A stretch of 64,000 nucleotides of DNA, taken from assembly GCF_001039355.2 (NCBI RefSeq), contig NW_019775540.1, forward strand, positions 118,968 through 182,967. Direction: 5' to 3'. A model generated the notes under the pieces. It searched no databases. It was given only the letters and a program-made list of their open reading frames with translations, and had not been told where the DNA came from. Shown here in pieces: positions 1 through 8,417 of the stretch. How positions within the stretch are numbered: position 1 is the stretch's first letter; each line of letters begins with the position of its first letter. Both the position numbers and the translations under genes were made by a program. The DNA comes from Lingula anatina. Lineage: Eukaryota > Brachiopoda > Lingulata > Lingulida > Lingulidae.

Positions 1-403
1 GTGTTACTTATTATTATTTTCAACTTACAAGTATGATTTGTAGGATTGGCATGCAGTTCAAATTAGAAAGCCAGCTCAAATGGGTTATCATTTATTATTG
101 AATTTAAGCAGTTTTATGTGAAATTTTCATTTTTCTCATTCTGGCATTTTCAAAGTGTGAACTTAAACTCCCATGGGCCTGAAGCCTTACGCTTGTTACA
201 CATTTCACTTACATTGGTATTACCTGTTGAGCATAATTAAAATTTGATGTTGAATTTGCAGTTAAGCATAATGTACTTTTGCATCAGAATTGACAGTAGC
301 CTGTTTTGTGCATTGTTATTGTCTGCTTTTTGTCTGTACATTTGACAGCTTTGCTGCCTTGTTATCACTACCATTCCTGTCACATCAGTTTTAGAGACTG
401 GCT

Positions 404-650
404 TCACATACCTAGATCGATCCAACAGGATCCATCCATCTCAAGGGTTTTCTGCTAATTTGATTTCATCTTAAGCCACTTAGATGTCTGGCATGCCTAC
501 TAAAACTGGTTAACAATAATTAATTATCTCCTAGCAGCTTCAGTAGGCATGGCAGACATCTAAGCTGCTTAAGTTGATTGTAATTTAGCAAGAATCCCCT
601 CTGAGATAGATTGGTCCACAATGAGTACTATATGATCTGGGAATGGTCCC
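404..650. repeat. Palindromic MITE-like element, family A
   Basis: The two halves are imperfect inverted copies. The left arm reads cctagatcgatccaacagg, then cttaagccacttagatgtct; the right arm reads gacatctaagctgcttaagt and ends near gatctgggaatggtccc. The centre carries a taattatctcctagcagctt motif. The same architecture recurs near 10.9, 11.5, 16.4, 20.6, 41.5, 53.9 and 54.2 kb. There is no coding capacity. A non-autonomous DNA transposon is the likeliest identity; I could not define a target-site duplication. Confidence 0.7.
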
Positions 651-732
651 TTATTAATTTAAAGCCAGCATGGATTCCTTATGCAGCCTATTGGCTCATT
701 CCAAATGAAATTATTGTGTCACGTAGACTAAT

Positions 733-893
733 CCAAATCCCTGGGGACTCCAGCTGAATGCAATAAGATTAACATGCCGCATCTAATTTCCAGCATACTT
801 ATTATAATCACCAGCTTTTTTGTATTCTACTCAACGCCAGGAAGAGGCAAGTTATTCTATTGATCTGATTGCATTCAGTGAGAGTTCAAGCAG
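733..893. repeat. Inverted-repeat element, family B
   Basis: The left arm contains ctgaatgcaataagattaac and the right arm contains gatctgattgcattcagtga, which are inverted copies of each other. Elements at 26.9 and 32.5 kb share the same arms and a centre with aatcaccagc, so this is a dispersed family. Boundaries are approximate. Confidence 0.55.
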
Positions 894-1176
894 AAAATCG
901 ATCTACATAGAACAAATTTTTCATTGCAAATGAGCCCTTTGATGCATATAAATTGTAAACAACAAAGGCCAAAAAAGGTCGCAATTGTTCATATACACAT
1001 AGATTTCTATCCACATGTACATTGCAGAACTGAGTTGTGTAATTGACACATGAGTATTTTTTTAGCTAATACTAAGAAATGGAGAATGTTTTGATGATGA
1101 AGGAAAGGTTGAAAGTGAATTTTTAAAAAAGTAAAACAATATTCTCTTCTCTAACTTATGGTATTGAATTTTCAGA

Positions 1177-3018
1177 ATGGCAGCAAACTCTGTATTGTCT
1201 CCTCTGGCATTAAATGATTACCAGGATCGATTGACAGCTGGAGAAAATGTGCAAGAAAAAGTGTATGAATTCAAAAGGCTGCTCTCCTTTCAACAATGGC
1301 CAGAGAGGGCTAAAGCATCACCAGCACAGTTAGCCAGGGCAGGATTTTTCTATACTGGCGCTGGGGATAAAGTGGAGTGCTACAGTTGTCATGGGACTCT
1401 AGAGAATTGGAAAAATGGCGAAAATCCATTAGAGAGACACCGGCAGTTTTATCCGGCATGTCCCCATGTGAAAGGTATTGACAAGGATAATAGACCTATT
1501 TCATCTGAGGGTGTTGAGAGTGAACTTGTGAATTCTTTACATGGGAACAGAGATGCAGTCAGGGACACTGTTAGTTATGTGCTTAGTGTTGTTAAACATA
1601 GCACCCCATCACAGGCTAGAGAGCAGCACCGGCTTCCTTCTTCAGCCTTGGTACAAGGAAATAATAATGCATACCCTGGTAGAGAATCCACAGATTTGTC
1701 ATCAGTAGAAAACAATTACCCTTTTTCTGATTTGGCACAGCAGCAAAATGTTTCTAGTCATGGAAATCATATTTTTGCACTCATGCAAGATGAAAATGCA
1801 CGCAGGGCGAGTTATCCAGTTGGATGGTCTGCAATTTGTCCGATATCACCTGATGAATTGGCCAAAGCAGGTTTTTTTTGTATGAACTCTGGAGACCTTG
1901 TGCAGTGTGCATTCTGCAGAGGTGCTGTGAGGAACTGGGAGATAGGGGATTCTCCATTCTTTGAACACAAGAAACATTTTCCTCTGTGTCAGTTTGTGTT
2001 AGACAGACTTGAACAGGAACAGAGGCCGTCAAATTCTGTACCACAATCTAATACTTTTTCAAATAGCAGTAATGTACCAGACCTTTTGTTGGATGAGAGT
2101 CCTATTGTTACTGAGAGACCTAAACACCCAGAACATGCTGTGGAGCAAAACCGGATAGCCTCTTTCCAGAATTGGCCCATAAACAAGAAGCAAACCCCCA
2201 GAGACCTGGCTCAGGCTGGTTTCTATTATGCGGGATTTGGGGACAACGTGAAATGCTTCTTTTGCAGTGGAGGCTTGAGGAACTGGGAGCCGCAGGACGT
2301 ACCATGGAGGGAGCATGCACGTTGGTTTCCCAAGTGTGGTTTTGTGAAGCAGTGCAAAGGTGTGACCTTCATACGGGAGGTACAGCGAGAAAGAACAATG
2401 GGCGGGGCCAGCCAAGGTCACTCGTCAAATGGACATCCAGTGGAAGCAAGGGAAATCAAGGCAAGACTTGACACACCTATGGCCCAGACTGTGGCCAATA
2501 TGGGATATTCCAAGGCCAAATTGCGCCAGGCAATAGAGCAGAGGCTAAGAACCCACGGAGATGACTTTCCCAATCTCCAGGCTTTTGTGGAAGCTGTTCT
2601 AGACTTAGATGATGGTGAAGAACAGACCAGTGTGGGGAGTATGAGAGAAACCAGTCAAATAAGCAGTGTTGTTCAGCCCAGACCAGACAGTAGTCCACAG
2701 ACCCAATCTCAACCACAGGGTCAATGTTTATCCAACACAAAACAAGCCGACCCGAAGACAGCCAATTCTGCAAAAGATAAAAAAGATGAAATTTCTGCTT
2801 CCAAGGAATCCGTTGTCGATGAAAAGGAGCGATTGAGGCTTGAAAATGAAGAAATGATGATGCAGCGTATGTGTAAAAAGTGCTCTGTGAATGAGGCCAG
2901 CATTGTATTGTTGCCGTGTGCGCACCTTGCTAGCTGTGCCACTTGTGCAGCTGGTTTGACCAGGTGTCCTGTGTGTGATGTGAAAATTCAAGGAACTGTG
3001 AAAGCATACTTGCCGTGA
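1177..3018 (+). CDS. Inhibitor of apoptosis protein, three BIR + UBA + RING (XIAP/cIAP type)
   Basis: A 613-residue E3 ubiquitin ligase of the IAP family. BIR1 (about 31-98) has zinc ligands C68, C71, H88, C95; BIR2 (about 206-276) has C244, C247, H264, C271; BIR3 (about 325-392) has C360, C363, H380, C387 and the usual W377 of the peptide groove. A UBA-like segment (about 430-477, MGY motif) precedes a C-terminal RING with C566, C569, C581, H583, C587, C590, C597, C600. There is no CARD, so the order matches XIAP rather than vertebrate cIAP1/2, although the protein is longer than human XIAP (497 aa). The family binds caspases or IAP-binding-motif peptides through BIR grooves and ubiquitinates itself and partners. 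The whole coding region is one exon; the start ATG lies two bases after a splice acceptor, implying a 5' UTR intron. The closest vertebrate orthologue cannot be assigned by eye. Confidence 0.95.
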   Translation: MAANSVLSPLALNDYQDRLTAGENVQEKVYEFKRLLSFQQWPERAKASPAQLARAGFFYTGAGDKVECYSCHGTLENWKNGENPLERHRQFYPACPHVKGIDKDNRPISSEGVESELVNSLHGNRDAVRDTVSYVLSVVKHSTPSQAREQHRLPSSALVQGNNNAYPGRESTDLSSVENNYPFSDLAQQQNVSSHGNHIFALMQDENARRASYPVGWSAICPISPDELAKAGFFCMNSGDLVQCAFCRGAVRNWEIGDSPFFEHKKHFPLCQFVLDRLEQEQRPSNSVPQSNTFSNSSNVPDLLLDESPIVTERPKHPEHAVEQNRIASFQNWPINKKQTPRDLAQAGFYYAGFGDNVKCFFCSGGLRNWEPQDVPWREHARWFPKCGFVKQCKGVTFIREVQRERTMGGASQGHSSNGHPVEAREIKARLDTPMAQTVANMGYSKAKLRQAIEQRLRTHGDDFPNLQAFVEAVLDLDDGEEQTSVGSMRETSQISSVVQPRPDSSPQTQSQPQGQCLSNTKQADPKTANSAKDKKDEISASKESVVDEKERLRLENEEMMMQRMCKKCSVNEASIVLLPCAHLASCATCAAGLTRCPVCDVKIQGTVKAYLP

Positions 3019-3160
3019 AATGTTTGCATGTTTTTTGCTTTACCATGCATCTATCACTGAAGGCTCCAGAGGAATTATGGATATGGTGCCAAAGACACCA
3101 TCACTCTTAAATGTTCTTAATTTTGTAAGCGATGCCGCATAAAATCCTGATGGACTCCCT

Positions 3161-3200
3161 GCCTCCCACGTGCCCTCCCTGCCTCCCACGTGCCCTCCAT
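3161..3200. repeat. 20-bp direct repeat, two units
   Basis: The unit gcctcccacgtgccctccct occurs at 3161-3180 and again, with one change, at 3181-3200, inside the presumed IAP 3' UTR. Each unit holds a CACGTG hexamer. Just downstream, gcaggggcac (3202) and gtgcccctgc (about 3275) form an inverted pair, so the tandem unit may sit inside a decayed palindromic element. Confidence 0.6.
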
Positions 3201-3426
3201 GCAGGGGCACGGCAATTAAAGCGGCATTAGAAAGAATCAAGCCCTGATCGAAGTGGAGCCATTGTTTTATTGCTGTGCCCCTGCCGCAGAAAGGCTGTCA
3301 CTTCGAAGGGGGTCGGCCATATTTGATCCCTAGATTTAGTGGCGCACCAACTTGTTCTAAAAATGCCTTTATTTTACTTAAGTGTGTAAGTGATTTTTGT
3401 GTTTCCTATTTATTAGTACCACCAAG

Positions 3427-3427
3427 T

Positions 3428-3470
<43 letters not shown>

Positions 3471-3472
3471 TT
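3427..3472 (+). repeat. (TTTA)n microsatellite in the IAP 3' UTR, AU-rich-element-like
   Basis: About eleven uninterrupted TTTA units lie some 410 bases after the IAP stop codon. If transcribed they give overlapping AUUUA pentamers, the core of class II AU-rich instability elements. Whether this is functional or only a microsatellite cannot be decided here. Confidence 0.7.
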
Positions 3473-3804
3473 CTGTATTTTTGATGTTTTTTGTCATTAT
3501 CATTATTTTTTTTATTGAAATGAAAATGGAATCATGGTCTCATGGAGGTAATCCTGTTATTAGGTTACTTTAATCAGGTGAAAACATTATGATGGGTTTC
3601 ATTACTTTTGGGAAAATCTGATGTGTATAGGGTGTATATGTGTGTGTGTGTGTTCAAATAGTTCATTTGCTTAGCATTTTCAAATGCGACACTTAGGATA
3701 GTATACAAATTGCAACGTGTTTACTTAAATGTAACGGCCTAATTGTACCTATTGGTTCTAAAAAAAATGTGTACCTAGCTTTGTCTTTAAGTGAGTCGCT
3801 TTTG

Positions 3805-3810
3805 AATAAA
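3805..3810 (+). terminator. Candidate poly(A) signal of the IAP gene
   Basis: AATAAA lies 787 bases after the IAP stop, followed by cttgtccgtg and then a long T-rich tract (3827-3890) that could serve as the downstream element. It would place the ARE-like microsatellite inside the 3' UTR. Confidence 0.45.
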
Positions 3811-3829
3811 CTTGTCCGTGCACCTCAAC

Positions 3830-3830
<1 letters not shown>

Positions 3831-3866
<36 letters not shown>

Positions 3867-5019
3867 TTTTTTTGTTTTGTTTTTTTTTTTTCAAATTCTA
3901 AATATGATTACAAAACGATAAGAGCATAATATCTTGAAAGTTTTTTTCATCCTAAAATTTAGTCCCAACAAACGAAAGGCGGCATCATGGTTCTGGCTAG
4001 CCGTTTACCTGTTAAGAAAAACATTTGTAACTGGGGTATATGACTTTATTTACTTTCAAACCATATGATGACTGTAAGATTTTTTCGATTAGTTTATAAT
4101 ATGATGGTGCACAAATGGCACCGTTGCGCACAGATAACCCGAGAGTCGAAGGCAATGTAACAGAGACCGAGCATATTCGCACAAGTTTCCTATTTTAAGG
4201 GTAGGTCTAGTAAACCATTGGGAGGGTGGTAAGGCCAAAATTTTGGAACTTGAAATTGGGTATTGGTTTTAATGGGGTCTCTGTCAACAATTCAATAATA
4301 AAAAAGGACAAATATGCAGGCTCAGCTAGTAGGGAGTTCTGTTTCAGAAATCGTCACTGTGAGTAAATGCAGTTTTTACGCTCTAGGAGTACTGCAGACA
4401 AGGAGGACCGTTTGTTGCACATAATGTAACGTGTCGGTAAAAGAGAACCTGGAAAGCATCCTTGCAGAGGGATATATGAGAGCAACACATTTATTAAAGC
4501 CCGAGGTTATTCACTCCCTTTATGCAATTATTACCCCAGCAAACAGACAACAGTTGATTCAAGGTTAATCCAACATTGATTTACAACGTTGAACTTATTA
4601 TTGATTGTGTAAATTTGTGTTAACGTTGAAAAGTTACATTGAATTAACGTTGGCATTCAACATTGAATTGATTGATATTTAACGATGTTTCGTTATAAGA
4701 AATCTCGACGTTTATTATAACGCCAATATGTGATATTCTTGTTGTAAATAAGAACGCTAACGCACAGGAGGCTAACTTGCATACACACTGACTTTATTTC
4801 ACTACACGTGGACACTTCATCCATATCCATTTGCCAGTCACCAGGCAAAGTGGAGATATCCTCTAGAAATTCATTTTGACGGGAAAATCCCATGGAGTGG
4901 TTCTTGAAATGTCATGTTCTTAACTGAAGTGAGTTTCCAGTGACGGTTCAAATCCAGTTATTTCTACAAACAAAAAATTGGTGTTTTCGTCCTCTGAATA
5001 CAGCCACAGTGACCGCATT
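3831..5019. other. Intergenic, poly-T tract, no gene seen
   Basis: Begins with a poly-T tract broken by a few G (to about 3890). The rest is AT-rich unique-looking DNA between the convergent IAP (+) and CTHRC1-like (-) genes, with an AT-rich stretch rich in caacgttgaa-type words at 4555-4690. I see no exon. Confidence 0.5.
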
Positions 5020-5316
5020 CTACACATCAATCTCCTCTATGATGATTCTTGAGGTACCAGGACAAATCCCCACGTGCAGTGCCACCTTTAGGTCGCCGCT
5101 AGGGACTCCCATACATAGTCCGCCGACTGAAAGGGAAGGGAGTTGAAAAAGTGAGCATCATTTTGGAATCTTCTTTTCTTTGTTGTAATTTGTTACATCT
5201 TGTTTTATTTTCGTTTTCTTGTTTTTTTTTTTCTTTTTTCTGTAATTTCATATTTTTGTACTGTTTCTTGGTAATTTATCCTATTATTTTTCCCATCCTC
5301 CTTCTCCCTCTCCTCC

Positions 5317-5351
<35 letters not shown>

Positions 5352-5592
5352 CCTTTAAAATATCACACTTACATGAGCCAGGGTTGAGCACATTGTAGTA
5401 CACAGACTTCGTATCAACATGTGCATAATACATAGCATCCAGTGTGTCCGGGTCCTTACACTCCTGACCGTCTATAGTGAAGAACCATCTGCTGCAGCCC
5501 TCTGGTGTACCCACATGTAACAATACACGTAGATTACCATCCCACTGAACCCACAGAGCGCTCGAGTTGTGAATTTTGGGGAAGGACACGGT
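5020..5592 (-). CDS. CTHRC1-like protein, last two coding exons (5' part not found)
   Basis: Two exons on the minus strand, 5592-5373 (220 nt) and 5126-5020 (107 nt, stop TAG), joined by a 246-nt GT-AG intron, give 108 in-frame residues. They match the C-terminal globular domain of collagen triple helix repeat-containing protein 1: first NSSALWVQWDGNLRV, RWFFTIDGQEC and a hydrophobic MYYAHVD strand, then GLCMGVPSGDLKVALHVG and the closing SRIIIEEIDV, which mirrors the RIIIEELP end of vertebrate CTHRC1. That protein is secreted and acts in Wnt/PCP and matrix regulation in vertebrates; the role here is unknown. Upstream exons (signal peptide, short collagen stretch, first half of the domain) should lie above 5,592 but I cannot find them before the N at 6,668, so they may be lost in the assembly joint. 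Confidence 0.85.
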
Positions 5593-6459
5593 CTGAAAGG
5601 ATTTAATCAGATTTTTTTTTTTTATTCAGTAGCAAACAAGATGCAATCTTACTCTTAATTTTTGCCTATGAATCACATTCACACATCCTTACACATTTGC
5701 ACTCTCACTCTCTCTCGGTATAAAAAATATACAATTACAGTAATGCATAGAAATAAAGGTTCACCATTTAATTAGGTTTTTAACATTACAGTTGAAATAA
5801 TGCGAAGTATATCCTTAGATGGTTGCTTGTCAAATAAATTGCAATATACGCTTAATATATAGGCCCCTATGTTCCTATTTTGTTTTGTATGCATATAGAA
5901 TATAAACAAATATTTTTGTAGTATTTAACACATTGTCTATTTCCTTATCATGATTTAATCAGATTCCCTAAATTCTCAAATTAAATTTATCAGTGGACAA
6001 TTGCTTTTTCAATATATTCTAAGATACGAAGTTTCGAGGTTATCAACACTCAAAGCCATACCTTATTCAACATTATCCGGCTGTGCCCCATTTTTAAAGA
6101 TAAAATATGTAGTTTATGAGTATCAACTTTGCCAATAGCTCAATATTTCCTATGGGGAAAATTAGGATTTTTACAGGCACTGTATTTTTTTATTTAATTG
6201 ATTGATGGTAACAACATGGAAAAGCGGACCACAATGTAGTTTAATTTTATACAGTAAAAGCACCACAAATGTTACATACACAGTTTTAATTTTTATGTAC
6301 AGACACAGATGTGTCTGTACATATTGCCATCACCTGCGTCTGTCGTCGCCGTCGTCGCCGGCGCCGTCGCCGTCGGCGCCGTGCACTTTCCTTGTAAACA
6401 CGATAAGTGGAGGGCAGTTTTACTTTTTGGCTTTATATTTACAGAGCTGATGAATATTC

Positions 6460-6667
6460 ATAAAACGCAGGTCAAGTTCGAAAATCAGCATAATCGGGCC
6501 ATTATTGTAGAAGTTATGCTGTTTTTTCACTTTTCAGCATATATGCAACCCTGTAAACACATTTTAAGGAAAACCGATAGGCCTGTTGTCATGAAACTCA
6601 CAGGAGTAATCAATCTTACTAAAACGCAGGTCAAGTTCGAAAATCAGCATAATCGGGGCATTATTTT
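6460..6667 (+). repeat. Short direct repeat immediately before the N
   Basis: A block of about 40 bases beginning aaaacgcaggtcaagttcga occurs at about 6463-6505 and again at 6619-6664, about 156 bases apart. The second copy runs into the N at 6,668. A local duplication at a contig end is a common reason for an assembler to stop. Confidence 0.7.
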
Positions 6668-6668
6668 N
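6668..6668. other. Single N, probable contig joint
   Basis: One isolated N. DNA after it (from 6669) resembles DNA from about 10,262, inside the complete SDR gene, while DNA before it does not. Exons 3-7 of the partial SDR copy are missing exactly here, so the joint probably deletes sequence. Confidence 0.75.
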
Positions 6669-6868
6669 TTATTAAACAAATGATAATACATTATCGTACC
6701 AAAGCAACGGGCCTTGGTGTCTCAATTATAATAAAACCTTATTAAAATATCGGTCGTGCCCTCACGCCAAAGCTGCGGTGTTTGTAATTAACACTGCAAA
6801 CACATTATTTTTTTCTTTTAGTAATTCAAAACAGATTTATACGCTTTGCAAGTCAATTCCAAAAATAC

Positions 6869-7545
6869 CTTCCACACTTTCTTGATTCGTCACGTCACAT
6901 TCAAAGAAGGTGATGTTATCAGCATACTCAGTGGCAAGCTCTGAAGCCGTCAACTTCCCCTTTGCAGCGTCGATATCTGCTATAATAACCTGAGAATAGA
7001 AGTGAGCCATGTTGATGAAGATGTTTTGTAAAGCTTTCAGCAGTAATTTATTTGTGTGATGTATCTTGGGACCGAAATAGATCAAGGAATAATCAAACGC
7101 CACACTTCGTGAATCTTTCTGTAACCCAGCCTCTTTTAAAACCTGAGAGGAAGCTTCCGGTATTGTAGAAAACATAAGTTTTGATCTAACATCATGCTGG
7201 GACTTTAACGCAGAGACTTGTCAAAGCAATAGCCTCTATGCTGACTTTTTTAGGCTCAAGGCGCATTAGGAAAACACATTACGAATGGGGTTGTGGCTTT
7301 GGTTCAGTGTAACCAATGTTCAGTAATGCCTCCAGACGTCTGGCATTAAACATTTAAAGTCACCAATCGCGTACTGGTCGTAAATTAAATCAGCTTAGAA
7401 CGGTTACTTTAAAAGTTACATGTCCAACATGATGTAAATGCCATCTCCTCACCTTAGCCCCCTTTTGCAGCAGTGCCTCACATATAGCGCGTCCTATTCC
7501 CTGTGCTCCGCCAGTAACAAATGCCACTTTGTCCTGGATTATCAT
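6869..7545 (-). CDS. SDR-family dehydrogenase, exons 1-2 only (tandem partial copy)
   Basis: Exon 1 (7545-7453, 93 nt) and exon 2 (6989-6869, 121 nt) encode the NAD-binding half of a 15-hydroxyprostaglandin-dehydrogenase-like enzyme: TGGAQGIG at residues 11-18 and VIIADID with the NAD-selecting Asp36. Both splice sites are GT-AG and the reading frame is open. Compared with the complete neighbour at 8418-11394, I count 17 differences in 214 coding bases and six amino-acid changes, more than between the haplotype-like copies elsewhere in the window. Exons 3-7 should lie below 6869 but are replaced by unrelated DNA across the N at 6,668. It is either a real paralog truncated by misassembly or a partial gene duplication. 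Confidence 0.75.
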
Positions 7546-8417
7546 ATCGTCTTGATCTTCAGTGTCTCGAAGTTTTCAATCCTCTTTTCGTCTGCAGAGA
7601 ATGGTTCCTTTCCTCGAACTGCAAAAACATGTGGACTATGCCTACGCTTCAGGGGTAACTCGAGAAAGCAAATCGCCAAAAAAAACTCATTGTGATATTC
7701 ATGGAAGCGTTAAAAGAACTGTAAAGCACATCACTGGATAATATTATTTTGAGATAAATAAAAGCAAAAAGCATTAAAAATGCATTCTCACTTAAGGCTT
7801 AAAAGAGTTAAAAGTGTACAAAAACCTATTTATGCTGTACGGTACAGTTGTACGTACTTACTCTTCCTTCGAAGCATGGATATGCTCCTGTTAAACTATG
7901 GTTGGCATATCGAATATTTGACTAAATGTTTCTCAAGTTTCAAGGGTCACGCATCAAGTTACACGCACATGGCCTATGTTGAATATCAACAGACATTGTG
8001 CTAAGTAAAGGACTGTTGCGTCCATTGCATTAGAGAAGCCCAAGCCAGAAATTGTGAATGTATTATTATTAGGCCCCTACGGCTGAGCTGAAGTATTTCA
8101 AAACAAACCACGTTTTGTATATTCAATGTCTTTAAGTGAACATAGTTTTATTTCTTGGACCTTCACACTTCCATTTACAATATTTATGGTAATCTCACTG
8201 GATTATACTACAGAAATGGAGTTCTAATAGAGCTGGAAGTACCATTCTGATCATACAGTAAAACACATTGCTGCCAAAGTGTAAGATTTAGATTTTTCAA
8301 GGCGTTTAAACATTTCCTATTACATCGTGTGCCCCAGTGATCCTGAGAAACCACACCGTAGACCAGTACAGTACAAAGAAAACCAGGAAGCTGATTGCCG
8401 TAGTCTTTATATAATTA
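7546..8417. other. Short intergenic spacer between tandem SDR genes
   Basis: AT-rich DNA with no recognisable exon. It holds the promoter side of the partial SDR copy and the 3' side of the complete one (both transcribed on the minus strand). Confidence 0.5.

Larger units (their letters stand above)
1..1175. other. Upstream intergenic DNA or 5' intron of the IAP gene
   Basis: No coding exon is recognisable here. It holds two palindromic repeats, listed separately. The last bases before the IAP start codon form a splice acceptor (ttttcag, AG at 1174-1175), so at least the 3' end of this stretch is probably an intron within the 5' untranslated region and the true promoter lies further upstream, possibly outside the window. 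Confidence 0.6.
5593..6868. other. AT-rich non-coding DNA with a GC-rich patch and an assembly joint
   Basis: Mostly AT-rich. At 6,335-6,385 there is a short run of gtcgccg/gcgccg triplet-like repeats, compositionally out of place. A direct repeat and a single N follow. No exon of the CTHRC1-like gene is visible. Confidence 0.5.

Noticed and set aside
237-425. 62-codon open frame on the minus strand upstream of the IAP
   Set aside because: Short, overlaps the edge of a palindromic repeat, and shows no family or splice support.
3275-3484. Open frame ending in a Leu-Phe-Ile-Tyr run
   Set aside because: It is only the translation of the (TTTA)n microsatellite in a 3' UTR.
5151-5387. Open frame rich in Phe, Leu and Ser
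   Set aside because: Antisense to the CTHRC1-like intron; the sequence is poly-T and CT/CA microsatellite.
6309-6683. Open frame over the GC-rich patch and the N at 6,668
   Set aside because: Ala/Val-rich text comes from simple gcc/gtc repeats, and the repeated QVKFENQHNR words come from the DNA direct repeat; it also crosses an N.
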